From Desulfosporosinus cupriresistens (GTDB taxonomy: Bacteria; Bacillota; Desulfitobacteriia; Desulfitobacteriales; Desulfitobacteriaceae), in NCBI RefSeq assembly GCF_001707885.1, contig NZ_MASS01000007.1, forward strand, positions 1 through 64,000: 64,000 nucleotides of DNA, given 5' to 3'. Below the pieces are notes generated by a model, which was not told the origin of the DNA, ran no database searches, and worked only from the letters and a program-made list of their open reading frames with translations. The translations under genes and the position numbers were made by a program. Position 1 is the stretch's first letter, and each line of letters starts with the position of its first letter. This document shows, piece by piece, positions 50,768 to 60,105 of this stretch.

Positions 50768-52576
50768 TTGAGACAAGGGATAGGCAGATTGAGATTTGCG
50801 AATGAGAAAATAGAAATGCCTAAAGTTACTAAAAAAATGCTCGCTAGGATATTGAGCTATTTTAGGCCCTTTTGGCTGAGACTGCTTCTTGTTATTGGCA
50901 CAATAATACTGGCTTCGATTTTGGGGCTTGTTCCGTCAATACTCATTAAAAATATATTAGACAAAGCTTTGCCACAAAAGGATTTGAAACTTTTAAGTCT
51001 TTACATTTTTATTTCCATAGCTATTACGATAATGCTGGGACTTTTACAAGTAGCCCAATCGTACTTAAGTGTCTGGATTTCAAAACATATAATTCTAACC
51101 ATGAAAAATCAAATGTATGCTCATTTGCAGAATATGTCCTTAACTTTTTACTCCGTGGCCAAGCCTGGGGAGATCATTACCAGAATAACTTCTGATATCG
51201 ATGGAATTGAAGATATATTTAACTCTACGGTGGTAAATGCTTTAAGTAGTGTTGTCGTTCTCCTATCTACAGCTACAGTATTGATCATGATGAACTGGAA
51301 ACTTGCCGTAGTAGGTATGATCATCTTGCCGACATTTATAATCCCCACTAGGAAAGTTGGCAAGATGAAATGGAAAATTGCAACAAAGAGTCAGAAAAAA
51401 AGAAGTGATCTTAACCAGATCATTCAAGAGACCCTGAGCATAAGCGGGGCCATACTTTCCAAAATATTTACGAAGGAAAAGGATGAATATGAAAATTTTA
51501 AACAGACGAATGAAGAGGTTGTAAGTCTGCAAATAAGGGAATCGGTTGTAGGTAGATGGTATAGAATGACAATAACTACCTTTATAGCGATTGGGCCAAT
51601 GCTGATTTACTTTTATGGAGGATATTTATATATTAAGGGCGAGATGTCTATAGGAGGCATAATTGCTTTTGTAGCGCTGTTAGTAAGACTTTATTCGCCA
51701 GTCTCACAGCTGTCCAATATTCATATTGATGTTACACGGTCGTTGGCCTTATTTCAAAGAATCTTTGAGTATTTTGATCAGCGACAAGAGATAGAGGATA
51801 AACAGGATGTTATTAGTTTAGGGTTTATAAAAGGCAAGGTTGATTTCGAACATGTTTATTTTTCTTATAACAATATGGTTCAGGTTTTAAAAGATATCAG
51901 TTTTTCCGTAAATCCGGGAACTATGGTTGCTCTAGTTGGTTCTAGTGGTGCGGGCAAAACCACCATTACGAATTTAATACCGAGACTTTATGAAGTGATC
52001 AAGGGTAGCATTAAAATTGATGGCAGGGATATCAGAGATGTAACTTTAGAGTCGCTTCGCCAGCAGATAGGCATCGTTATGCAAGAACCATATCTTTTTA
52101 ATGATACGATAGAAGAAAATTTAAGATATGGGAAAGCTAATGCTACGGAGGAAGAAATCATCGAAGCTTGTAAAGCAGCCTATATTCACGACTTTATTAT
52201 GACGTTGCCGGATAACTATAAAACAGTAGTAGGAAATAGAGGCATTAAGCTTTCCGGTGGAGAAAAACAAAGAGTGTCTATTGCTAGGGTGATCTTGAAA
52301 AACCCAAGAATTATTATTCTCGATGAAGCGACGTCCTCGTTAGATTCAGTATCTGAGATGTATATTCAGAAGGCTATGGTCCCTTTGTTAAAAAATAGAA
52401 CAAGTTTTGTTATTGCTCATAGATTGTCAACGGTTCTCGCATCGGAACAAATTTTTGTAATTGAAAATGGAATGGTCGCAGAAATTGGCAAACATGATGA
52501 ATTAATTAGAAAAGAAGGTCTCTATAAACAGCTTTATGATACACAGTTCAAATCTCAGATAAAATCGTCATATTAG
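50768..52576 (+). CDS. ABC exporter, fused membrane and ATPase domains (MsbA-like)
   Basis: 602 residues. Six membrane helices in the first 330 residues, then an ATPase with Walker A GSSGAGKTT, Q-loop MQEPYLFNDTIEENL, signature LSGGEKQRVSIARVIL, Walker B IIILDEATSSLD, H-loop AHRLSTV. It probably works as a homodimer exporting a lipid, peptide or drug. TTG 50768 follows AGGAG (50754-50758); the TTG at 50759 abuts that site. Single-gene unit. Confidence 0.93.
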   Translation: MRQGIGRLRFANEKIEMPKVTKKMLARILSYFRPFWLRLLLVIGTIILASILGLVPSILIKNILDKALPQKDLKLLSLYIFISIAITIMLGLLQVAQSYLSVWISKHIILTMKNQMYAHLQNMSLTFYSVAKPGEIITRITSDIDGIEDIFNSTVVNALSSVVVLLSTATVLIMMNWKLAVVGMIILPTFIIPTRKVGKMKWKIATKSQKKRSDLNQIIQETLSISGAILSKIFTKEKDEYENFKQTNEEVVSLQIRESVVGRWYRMTITTFIAIGPMLIYFYGGYLYIKGEMSIGGIIAFVALLVRLYSPVSQLSNIHIDVTRSLALFQRIFEYFDQRQEIEDKQDVISLGFIKGKVDFEHVYFSYNNMVQVLKDISFSVNPGTMVALVGSSGAGKTTITNLIPRLYEVIKGSIKIDGRDIRDVTLESLRQQIGIVMQEPYLFNDTIEENLRYGKANATEEEIIEACKAAYIHDFIMTLPDNYKTVVGNRGIKLSGGEKQRVSIARVILKNPRIIILDEATSSLDSVSEMYIQKAMVPLLKNRTSFVIAHRLSTVLASEQIFVIENGMVAEIGKHDELIRKEGLYKQLYDTQFKSQIKSSY

Positions 52577-52733
52577 TTCGAGATGCATGGGTAAAGTATA
52601 ACGTATACAATATAAAGTTTATTTTTTCCTGCTTCTAGGAGGAATTCTTCAACCTTTTGTGTAATGTAACTCTTCATACTTTTTTAAGACTAAGATTCGT
52701 GGCTCAAAAAAACAATCGAGAAGAGGTAATAAA

Positions 52734-53192
52734 ATGCGTAGGAAAGATAAGGAAATCACTGAGCAGCAAGATTTAGATGCGATTATGAAGAAGGCTCAGG
52801 TATGTCGATTAGCTGTGTCTTATGAAGGAATGGCTTATATTATCCCAATGAGTTTCGGTTATGCTAATCGAGTATTATATTTTCATTCCGCGCACGAAGG
52901 TTTAAAACTATTGATTCTTCGAGAAAATGCCAAGGCCTGCTTTGAAGTTGAGATCGACACACAGGTTGTTCCTGGTGAACAAGCATGCGACTGGACGATG
53001 CGGTATCAGAGTGTTATTGGTTTCGGGGAGGTTGAATTCATCGAAGAGTTGGAGGGTAAGCGTGAAGCTATGAAGATGATTATGCAGCAATATTCTAACC
53101 AGGAAAAGCCAATCGAGGATTCAGCCTTGTCGAACGTCACTCTTTTCAAGTTAAATGTTAATACAATGTCGGGCAAGAAGTCAGGTTATTAA
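52734..53192 (+). CDS. Pyridoxamine-5'-phosphate-oxidase-like (NimA-type) flavin-binding protein
   Basis: 152 residues, split-barrel fold: ICRLAVSYEGMAYIIPMSFGYANRVLYFHSA-type core (near 25-60), then KACFEVEIDTQVVPGEQACDWTMRYQSVIGFGEVEFIE. The family holds nitroimidazole reductases (NimA) and FMN- or heme-binding proteins; substrate unknown. Confidence 0.85.
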   Translation: MRRKDKEITEQQDLDAIMKKAQVCRLAVSYEGMAYIIPMSFGYANRVLYFHSAHEGLKLLILRENAKACFEVEIDTQVVPGEQACDWTMRYQSVIGFGEVEFIEELEGKREAMKMIMQQYSNQEKPIEDSALSNVTLFKLNVNTMSGKKSGY

Positions 53193-53228
53193 GTGTAAAA
53201 ATTCAAAAATAATGAAAGAGGGGTATTT

Positions 53229-54593
53229 ATGAAACATGGTGACTTAGAGGAACTTGAAAATGTGCTTGATGAATTGAGCAGCATGGCTGAAAAAAGTAGT
53301 TTAATCAATCCCGAGTTGTTCAGTAAATATAATGTGAAACGTGGACTTCGAGACCTAGATGGAAAGGGAGTACTTGTTGGTTTAACTGAGATTGGTGAAG
53401 TGCATTCCTATATTCTTGATGAAAACGAAATGATACCTGTTCCAGGGAGATTGATTTATAGGGGTATCGATATTCGTAATCTTGTAGACGGGTTCACTAT
53501 GGATGATCGCTATGGTTTTGAAGAAACTTGCTATCTATTGCTTTTTGGGGATCTTCCGGATAGCGATCAACTCCAAGAGTTTGAACAACTGCTAGCCCTT
53601 AATCAAACGTTGCCTGAAGATTTTGTCCGGGGTATGATTATGAGTTCACCAAGTAAGGATATCATGAATGTCTTGGCAAGAAACGTCTTGGATTTATACA
53701 GCTTTGATGATGATCCCGATAATACCTCCATTAAAAATGTACTAAAGCAATGCATTCGTCTGATTGCCTGTTTCCCACTACTTGCAGTTTATGGCTATCA
53801 GGCATTCACTCATTATCATGGCAAGCAAAGTCTATATATTCATAGTCCAAGACCGGATTTAAGTATTGCTGAAAATATTCTCCACATGCTGAGACCGGAT
53901 AGTAAGTTCACAAAGCTGGAGGCTAAACTACTCGATCTGGCGCTCGTGCTTCATGCAGAACACGGTGGGGGCAACAATTCATCGTTTGTAACCCATGTTG
54001 TAACCTCCACTGGAACAGACACGTACTCGGTCATGGCCGCAGCATTAGGAGCTCTGAAAGGTCCAAAGCACGGTGGGGCGAACATTAAAGTTGTGCAGAT
54101 GTTTGAAGAGATGAAACGGGATTTGAGTCATTGGGATGATAGTGAAGAAATTAAGGATTATCTTGCCAAAATACTCAAGAAAGAAGCTTTTGATCGTTCA
54201 GGCTTAATTTATGGTATTGGCCATGCTGTGTACTCAGTATCTGACCCCAGGGCGGTAATTTTCAAAGAATACGTTGCTCAGCTTGCAAAGGAAAAAGGCC
54301 TAGAAGATGAATACAAGCTTTATGCAAAGGTAGAGGAACTAGCCCCAGAAATGATAGGCAAATCCAACAAGATGTACAAGATTGTCAGCGCAAATGTCGA
54401 TTTTTATTCGGGATTTGTGTATAGAATGTTGGGCATTCCAGATGAAATGTTTACGCCGATCTTTGCCATTTCGAGAATAGTCGGTTGGAGTGCGCATCGT
54501 ATTGAAGAAATTGTCAACGCCGGTAAAATTATTCGACCGGCCTATAAGAGCGTTGCCCAAAGACGTGATTATACGGCTATGGATGAGCGATAG
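53229..54593 (+). CDS. Citrate synthase (si-type family)
   Basis: 454 residues. Condenses oxaloacetate and acetyl-CoA. Motifs: YRGIDIRNLVDGF, FEETCYLLLFGDLP, LHAEHGGGNNSSF (catalytic His region), GALKGPKHGGAN and GIGHAVYSVSDPRAV. The N-terminal extension of about 50 residues is common in clostridial members, which are often labelled citrate/2-methylcitrate synthase, so methylcitrate activity is possible. Confidence 0.92.
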   Translation: MKHGDLEELENVLDELSSMAEKSSLINPELFSKYNVKRGLRDLDGKGVLVGLTEIGEVHSYILDENEMIPVPGRLIYRGIDIRNLVDGFTMDDRYGFEETCYLLLFGDLPDSDQLQEFEQLLALNQTLPEDFVRGMIMSSPSKDIMNVLARNVLDLYSFDDDPDNTSIKNVLKQCIRLIACFPLLAVYGYQAFTHYHGKQSLYIHSPRPDLSIAENILHMLRPDSKFTKLEAKLLDLALVLHAEHGGGNNSSFVTHVVTSTGTDTYSVMAAALGALKGPKHGGANIKVVQMFEEMKRDLSHWDDSEEIKDYLAKILKKEAFDRSGLIYGIGHAVYSVSDPRAVIFKEYVAQLAKEKGLEDEYKLYAKVEELAPEMIGKSNKMYKIVSANVDFYSGFVYRMLGIPDEMFTPIFAISRIVGWSAHRIEEIVNAGKIIRPAYKSVAQRRDYTAMDER

Positions 54594-54631
54594 GCTAAAT
54601 ATCATTATTAAAGTTCATGAACCTGGAAAAT

Positions 54632-54667
54632 AAGAAACAGCAGGGTCTTTATGTCCCGCTGTTTCTT
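54632..54667 (+). terminator. Terminator after citrate synthase
   Basis: AAGAAACAGCAGGG pairs with CCCGCTGTTTCTT. The rest of 54594-54896 is AT-rich with no supportable gene. Confidence 0.75.
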
Positions 54668-54896
54668 TATGTCTTCATTAATGAGGGATTATTTGTCGGA
54701 AGAAATATATTCATTAAATATATTTCTCTAATTACTAAGATATTGTTATATCCTGTAAAAATAATGAGAGACTTTATTTCAAGGATAATCCAGTTAGTTA
54801 TAGAATAATAGAATAAACATTTTAAGTATTCACTTGGAAGTAATAGTATAAAGCTTAGCACTAACTGCGATCTTATTGAAAAGAGTGGAATAAACA

Positions 54897-56822
54897 ATGT
54901 CTACACACGAAGTGATCAGTGCAATGAAACAAAAGGTTTCTTTGCTAGAAGAAGCTTTAGCCGAGGCACGAGAAGATAATGATATGTGGGATCGGATTTT
55001 CACAGAGAACTATTGGGGTATGGTTATTTCTGATGTCCTCACCGGACAATTGATAAAAGTTAATCCACGATATGCAGAGATGCTCGGATATAGCGCTGAC
55101 GAGTTGATAGGAAAATCAATCTATGACGTCTATGCGCCAGAATTTCATCAAAAACTTCCCGAAATCATGCGCCATATCCACGAAAGAGAACATTATGCCT
55201 ATAACTCTGCGCATATAAGGAAAGATGGAAGTTCTTTTCCTGTACATATTGATACCTATGAAGTAACGATTAAAGAACGGCGCTTAAGGGTAGTTTCTAT
55301 TTGGGATATTACTGAAAGTGAACGTAAAGAAAAAGAATTAAGTCATTATAGGAAAAACCTAGAGGAATTAGTTAAACTACGTACTAATGAATTGGTACGT
55401 ATTAATAATCAGCTTCGAAGCGAGATCGCTAAAAAAGAGGCCGTTGAACATAAATTAGCGCAAACCAATCAAGAGTTGATAAATACACTTGAAAGTATTA
55501 GCGACGGTTTTCTAGCTGTAAATCGTCAAAGGGTAATAACTTATGCCAATCAGGCCTTTGTTGAAGCCCAAGGAAATAACATATCAGGTAATTTAATAGG
55601 GTCCGATTTTGAGGAATTTTATCAAAATGGAAGTAAGAAGATTATTGATTTTTGCCTGCAGGTGATGGAAGATGAGAAACCAGCACGATTGGAGACTTAC
55701 GCACCACTCATGGGAAATTGGGTTGAAATTAGTGTTTATCCAACTGAGAGTGGGATTTCCATTTTTCTTCGCAATATTGAAGAACGAAAGAAAATGGAAA
55801 AAGCTGTTGAAGAAGAGCATCAGCGTCTCTATACACTATTTAATAGTTTTCCCGGTTTGATTTTTGTTCAAGAAGAAAACTATAAGATCCGTTTTGCTAA
55901 CAGTCGTTTTCGAGACAAGTTTGGTCCATGGGAAGGAAAAAGATGTTATGAACTTATAGCCGGCTTAGCGAGACCTTGTGATGAATGCGTAACTTCAACA
56001 GTTTTTGGGAACGTTAGATCTCTATGGAAAGAAAGGCTGTTTGAAAATCGTATTTATGAGAAATTTATACAACCCTTTATTGACGCAGATGGGTCAAGGT
56101 TAATTTTCAAAGTGCTTATTGATATAACTGATCGAAAGTATGCAGATCGAGAGATGGCGCGATTAGATAGACTAAATATGGTGGGAGAAATGGCAGCGGG
56201 TATTGCCCACGAGGTGAGAAACCCGTTGACTACAGTTCATGGTTTTCTGCAATTACTCGCAGCAAAGGACAGTACCAGGGAATATCATGAATTCTACAAA
56301 TTAATGATTGAAGAACTCGATAGAGCGAATTTGATCATTACTGATTTTTTAAGTCTGGCTAGTGACAAAACTTCTGACTTTGAATTAATTAATATTTCTG
56401 TGATAGTAAGGTCATTATTTCCTCTTTTATCAGCGGATGCACTCAATAAAGAAAAAGAAATATATCTTGAGCTTGAGCAGGTTCCAGACACAAAGGGGAA
56501 TGAAAATGAACTTCGCCAATTACTCCTGAACTTGGCCAGAAATGGACTTGAAGCAATGCAAGGAGGCGGAAGGACTCTAACGATTCAAACTTATAAATTA
56601 GGAAACTATATAATACTTAGGGTCCGTGACCAGGGCGAGGGAATTGACCCGATGATACTCGAAAAACTGGGTACTCCGTTCCTGGCCACAAAAGTGCGAG
56701 GGACGGGGTTAGGCGTGGCGATATGCCAGAGTATAGCAGCGCGCCATAATGCGGTGATTAATTACGAAACAAATCCGGGAGGAACAACGGTTACAGTCAA
56801 ATTTGCTGTTAGTAATTATTAA
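54897..56822 (+). CDS. Soluble PAS-sensor histidine kinase
   Basis: 641 residues, no membrane helix. A short coiled coil, then PAS1 (about 40-145), a coiled coil (145-200), PAS2 (about 205-300), PAS3 (about 310-415), HisKA with MAAGIAHEVRNPLTTVHGF (phospho-His in HEVRNP) and HATPase (N box LARNGLEAMQ, G1 DQGEGI, G2 GTGLGVAICQSI). PAS3 carries GKRCYEL...RPCDEC, a CxxC pattern seen in PAS domains thought to bind a metal or sense redox. The layout is that of sporulation kinases (KinA-like), but no response regulator is adjacent. Confidence 0.9.
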   Translation: MSTHEVISAMKQKVSLLEEALAEAREDNDMWDRIFTENYWGMVISDVLTGQLIKVNPRYAEMLGYSADELIGKSIYDVYAPEFHQKLPEIMRHIHEREHYAYNSAHIRKDGSSFPVHIDTYEVTIKERRLRVVSIWDITESERKEKELSHYRKNLEELVKLRTNELVRINNQLRSEIAKKEAVEHKLAQTNQELINTLESISDGFLAVNRQRVITYANQAFVEAQGNNISGNLIGSDFEEFYQNGSKKIIDFCLQVMEDEKPARLETYAPLMGNWVEISVYPTESGISIFLRNIEERKKMEKAVEEEHQRLYTLFNSFPGLIFVQEENYKIRFANSRFRDKFGPWEGKRCYELIAGLARPCDECVTSTVFGNVRSLWKERLFENRIYEKFIQPFIDADGSRLIFKVLIDITDRKYADREMARLDRLNMVGEMAAGIAHEVRNPLTTVHGFLQLLAAKDSTREYHEFYKLMIEELDRANLIITDFLSLASDKTSDFELINISVIVRSLFPLLSADALNKEKEIYLELEQVPDTKGNENELRQLLLNLARNGLEAMQGGGRTLTIQTYKLGNYIILRVRDQGEGIDPMILEKLGTPFLATKVRGTGLGVAICQSIAARHNAVINYETNPGGTTVTVKFAVSNY

Positions 56823-56880
56823 GGATCAATTGGTTTCTGAAGTATGAGGCGGCTGGGTAATGTAATCAATGGTTGTGGTA

Positions 56881-56930
56881 AAAGAGAGAGGAAAGAAACT
56901 TTGCTAGCAAAGGTTTTTAACCTCTCTTTA
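56881..56930 (+). terminator. Possible terminator after the histidine kinase
   Basis: AAAGAGAGAGG pairs with CCTCTCTTT, with an inner ACTTTGC/GCAAAGGT stem. The T-run is poor (AATTAT). Confidence 0.5.
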
Positions 56931-57034
56931 ATTATGGAAAGTTTTCGAATGTCAATGTTTAAAAAACTATTGACAGCAGAAGAATGCTTTAATATATTAA
57001 AGGGGGAAAGTAACCCGTTCGAGGAGGTAAAATC

Positions 57035-57334
57035 ATGTCAAGCGATGAACGTTTACACGATCCGTTGACTGACGCTTTATGCGAAGCCGTTTTATTGCTC
57101 AAAGACAAAGATGAGTGTTATCGATTTTTTGAAGATATTGCAACAATCGCTGAAATAAAGGCTTTGGCTCAGCGGTTAGAGGTTGCTAAGATGCTCCAGA
57201 GGAATGAGACTTATACAGCAATTGCGGAAGCGACAGGAGTAAGCACAGCGACGATTAGTAGGGTTAAACGTTGTTTGAATTTCGGAGCTGATGGGTATCA
57301 ACTGATATTGCGACGTTTGCAAGAGCATAATTAA
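57035..57334 (+). CDS. YerC/YecD-type (TrpR-superfamily) regulator
   Basis: 99 residues, all-helical Trp-repressor-like fold: ALCEAVLLLKDKDECYRFFEDIATIAEIKALAQRLEVAKML and the helix-turn-helix YTAIAEATGVSTATISRVKRCLNFG. Strong site GAGGAGG before the ATG. It lies directly upstream of hisZ, a common association, suggesting control of histidine genes. Confidence 0.9.
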   Translation: MSSDERLHDPLTDALCEAVLLLKDKDECYRFFEDIATIAEIKALAQRLEVAKMLQRNETYTAIAEATGVSTATISRVKRCLNFGADGYQLILRRLQEHN

Positions 57335-57434
57335 CAAGAGCATAATTAATAAGATATTTTTTATAAACAAATACTAAGAGATTCAGTATTCGATATGCAG
57401 CAAAGCAGAGTGTATTAAAGAAGGAGAATTATAA

Positions 57435-58583
57435 ATGTTAAGAACAAATTTAGGACAACGCATTCCAGATGGAATGCGTGATTTACTACCAGAGGAACTA
57501 GTCGTGCAGGAGCGTTTAGAAGAAGAGATACTTGCGCTTTTTCGACAGTGGTCATATCAAAAAGTGTTGACTCCAACCCTTGAATATACCGCATGCGTCC
57601 AACCGGATATTGAGCAAGACGACTCATTGTATAAATTCTTTGATCGTGAGGGTCGAATTCTTGCGCTGCGTCCTGAGCTAACAATGTCGATTGCCCGCCT
57701 GGTCAGCACACGCATGCGCGGTGGGGATTTTCCACTCCGTTTGTGTTACGGTGCTGATGTCTATCGAAATACCGCTGTTAGGCATAGAGAATTCCGCCAA
57801 GTGGGTGTGGAGCTCGTCGGCTCTGACCAGGAACTGGCCGATGCAGAAGTGATCGCCCTTGCTGTTGAAGCAATTGCGGGTTTGGGCTTGAAAAACTATC
57901 AGTTCAATCTTGGGCACATGGGGATTTTTTCAGGGCTTATGTTGGAAGCAGGGGTTGATGAGGGACTTCAATCTAAGCTGGAAGAAGCGTTGGCCCGTAA
58001 GGATATGGTAGGCGTGGAAAGGTGGGTCAGCCAAAGTCGATTACCTACGCGCGTGCAGGAGCTCTTGCTTCGTTTACCACATTTTCACGGGGGAGAGGAA
58101 ATTCTCGATGAAGTTCTTGACTGGAGTGAACGACCGGCGATTCAGGAAGCTGTTGAAAGGTTAAGAAAAATTTATCGGTATTTGAATTATTTCGGAGTTC
58201 AAGAAAATGTGTCCTTAGATTTAGGAATATTACGAGGTTTTTCCTATTATACTGGGGCAGTTTTTGAGGGGTATGTTCCAGGTATGGGCTTCCCAGTGGT
58301 TGAAGGTGGACGTTATGATACGTTATACTCGGACTTTGGCGTTTCGTTACCAGCTACAGGATTCGCCATTCACCTGGGAACTTTGTTAGAACAATTTCCG
58401 CTTTCCTCCACGGAGAGTGCCGATATTTTGGTGTACGGATCTGATGCAGAGCAGGTCATTCGTCAGTGTCAAGCATTACGAGCTAAGGGAAAACGGGTAG
58501 AAATGGTACTCGGGAGGATAGAGAGCGACGTTGCTCAGAAAATGGCCTTTCAAAAACATATTCCGGAAATCTTATGTGTGTGA
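57435..58583 (+). CDS. hisZ: HisZ: ATP phosphoribosyltransferase regulatory subunit
   Basis: 382 residues, a HisRS-like paralogue that activates the short form of HisG. Motif 2-like and neighbouring blocks are present: IPDGMRDLLPEELVVQERLEE, RILALRPELTMSIARLVSTR and YGADVYRN...REFRQVGVELVG. It lacks the C-terminal anticodon-binding domain of true HisRS, and the segment RGFSYYTGAVFEGYVPGMG is altered from the HisRS histidine-binding one. hisG, its partner, lies 3.5 kb downstream rather than adjacent. Confidence 0.92.
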   Translation: MLRTNLGQRIPDGMRDLLPEELVVQERLEEEILALFRQWSYQKVLTPTLEYTACVQPDIEQDDSLYKFFDREGRILALRPELTMSIARLVSTRMRGGDFPLRLCYGADVYRNTAVRHREFRQVGVELVGSDQELADAEVIALAVEAIAGLGLKNYQFNLGHMGIFSGLMLEAGVDEGLQSKLEEALARKDMVGVERWVSQSRLPTRVQELLLRLPHFHGGEEILDEVLDWSERPAIQEAVERLRKIYRYLNYFGVQENVSLDLGILRGFSYYTGAVFEGYVPGMGFPVVEGGRYDTLYSDFGVSLPATGFAIHLGTLLEQFPLSSTESADILVYGSDAEQVIRQCQALRAKGKRVEMVLGRIESDVAQKMAFQKHIPEILCV

Positions 58584-58757
58584 GGAAGTGTCTTAGCCCG
58601 TTCGCACACGCTGCATTGCTATTCGCTTGAGGCTAAAGCTAAAACGCAAAACCTATAGGTTGTTCTGCATGTGAACCGTTGCGTTTCTTAACGCTTTATC
58701 CTCTGCGCTCATTGACGCAATTCCGCTAAAGCGCTCACTAAGCTAAGAAACTTCCTC
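58582..58757. mobile_element. MITE-like element, 176 bp, with 16-bp terminal inverted repeats
   Basis: Left end GAGGAAGTGTCTTAGC (58582-58597) and right end GCTAAGAAACTTCCTC (58742-58757) are complementary at 15 of 16 positions. There is no ORF inside. It begins within the hisZ stop codon. The terminal repeat recurs as a mini-hairpin at 29436-29482 and its left part as a degenerate copy at 43271-43315. No transposase is present, so it would have been moved in trans if mobile. Confidence 0.7.
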
Positions 58758-59005
58758 TGAGCTTGGGTCGACGGAATTTGGTACCACGGTGGTGTGCATG
58801 CAAGTAGGGACGGTTCTTGCTTGCATCATGTAGAGCAGTTTGCGGTTTGATGCAAATATGCCGATTTGCTTGTTCTCTAAGCATACATGTATTGCTGTTA
58901 ATGTGAGGAATTTTCTTAGGCATGTATCTCGCTTTAGATGCTTATACTTTTGGGCAAAGGACTATAATAAGGTAATGCTACTATATAGAGGAAAGGAGTG
59001 TTAAC
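58758..59005 (+). other. Non-coding gap before pfkA
   Basis: No gene seen. TATAAT at 58963-58968 is a probable -10 box for pfkA; no good -35 box is visible. The segment also has GCATGCAAG...CTTGCTTGCATC inverted repeats near 58797-58826. Confidence 0.4.
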
Positions 59006-60082
59006 ATGAAAATCGCAGTCCTTACTGGTGGAGGGGATTGTCCGGGGCTTAATGCCGTGATTCGGGCTGTTGCTAAAAGCGCGCATCAAAATGGGATTGA
59101 AGTGCTTGGTATTAAAGATGGCTTTCGCGGAGCGGTAGAAGGGGATTTCATGCCCCTTTCGATAAGTGATGTCTCGGGTATTTTGCCGCGGGGCGGCACA
59201 ATTCTTGGAACAACGAATCGAGACAATCCCTTTGCGTATGAAACGAAACTAAATGGAGTTACTAAGACAATGGACCGATCGGACGATGTCCTGCGAAATT
59301 TAAAAGAACATGGAGTCGATGTTTTAGTAGCGATTGGTGGAGACGGAAGTTTAAATATCGCGCTTAAATTTGCGAATAAAGGTCTTTCTGTTATTGGAAT
59401 CCCTAAAACGATTGATAATGATTTAATGGCTACTGATCAGACGTTTGGTTTTCAAACGGCTGTGGAAACAGCGCAAGAGGCACTTGACCGTCTGCATACC
59501 ACAGCGGAATCTCATCACCGAGTCATGGTTCTTGAACTGATGGGGCGCTATGCTGGATGGATTGCTTTGTATGCGGGTGTTGCTGGAGGTGCAGATGTCA
59601 TCCTGATTCCGGAAATACCGTATAATTTAAATCGAGTAGCTCAATCCATCCAGCGACGAGCAAAACAAGGGAAGAAGTTTAGCATTATTGTTGTAGCAGA
59701 AGGTGCTAAACCTATGGGTGGAGAAATGGTGGTAGAACGCATGGTCGCGGGGCGATTTGACCCGATCAAATTGGGAGGCATTGGTGCTAAAATAGGCAAT
59801 GATCTCGAAGAACAGTTTGGAATGGAAACAAGAGTGACGGTGCTTGGACATCTTCAGCGAGGAGGTTCTCCCAATTCGTATGATCGAGTGCTATCTTCCC
59901 GCTATGGCGTTGCTGCAGTTGATGCCGTATTAGAAAAGGAGTTTGGTATTATGGTCGCCCTTCAGGGCAGAGATATTGTACGTGTTCCCCTCCATCAAGC
60001 GGTCGATAAGCTTAAGCTTGTGCCATTAATTGATCCTCTGTTGTTAACGGCGCGTTCTCTTGGAATTGAGCTAGGAGATTAA
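59006..60082 (+). CDS. pfkA: 6-phosphofructokinase
   Basis: 358 residues. Phosphorylates fructose 6-phosphate. Motifs: GGGDCPGLNAVIRAV (nucleotide loop), IGGDGSLNIA, IPKTIDNDL, GRYAGWIAL, VTVLGHLQRGGSPNSYDR. The residue at E. coli position 104 is Gly (GGDGS), favouring ATP, while position 124 is Lys (PKTIDND), as in PPi-dependent and actinobacterial enzymes; this mixed type is usually ATP-dependent. GGAAAGGAG precedes the ATG. Confidence 0.92.
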   Translation: MKIAVLTGGGDCPGLNAVIRAVAKSAHQNGIEVLGIKDGFRGAVEGDFMPLSISDVSGILPRGGTILGTTNRDNPFAYETKLNGVTKTMDRSDDVLRNLKEHGVDVLVAIGGDGSLNIALKFANKGLSVIGIPKTIDNDLMATDQTFGFQTAVETAQEALDRLHTTAESHHRVMVLELMGRYAGWIALYAGVAGGADVILIPEIPYNLNRVAQSIQRRAKQGKKFSIIVVAEGAKPMGGEMVVERMVAGRFDPIKLGGIGAKIGNDLEEQFGMETRVTVLGHLQRGGSPNSYDRVLSSRYGVAAVDAVLEKEFGIMVALQGRDIVRVPLHQAVDKLKLVPLIDPLLLTARSLGIELGD

Positions 60083-60105
60083 CCATTTGATAAGGAGAAT
60101 GAATA

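Noticed and set aside
56844..57068. 74-codon frame overlapping the start of the YerC gene
   Set aside because: It runs through a hairpin and overlaps a well-supported gene with its own ribosome site.
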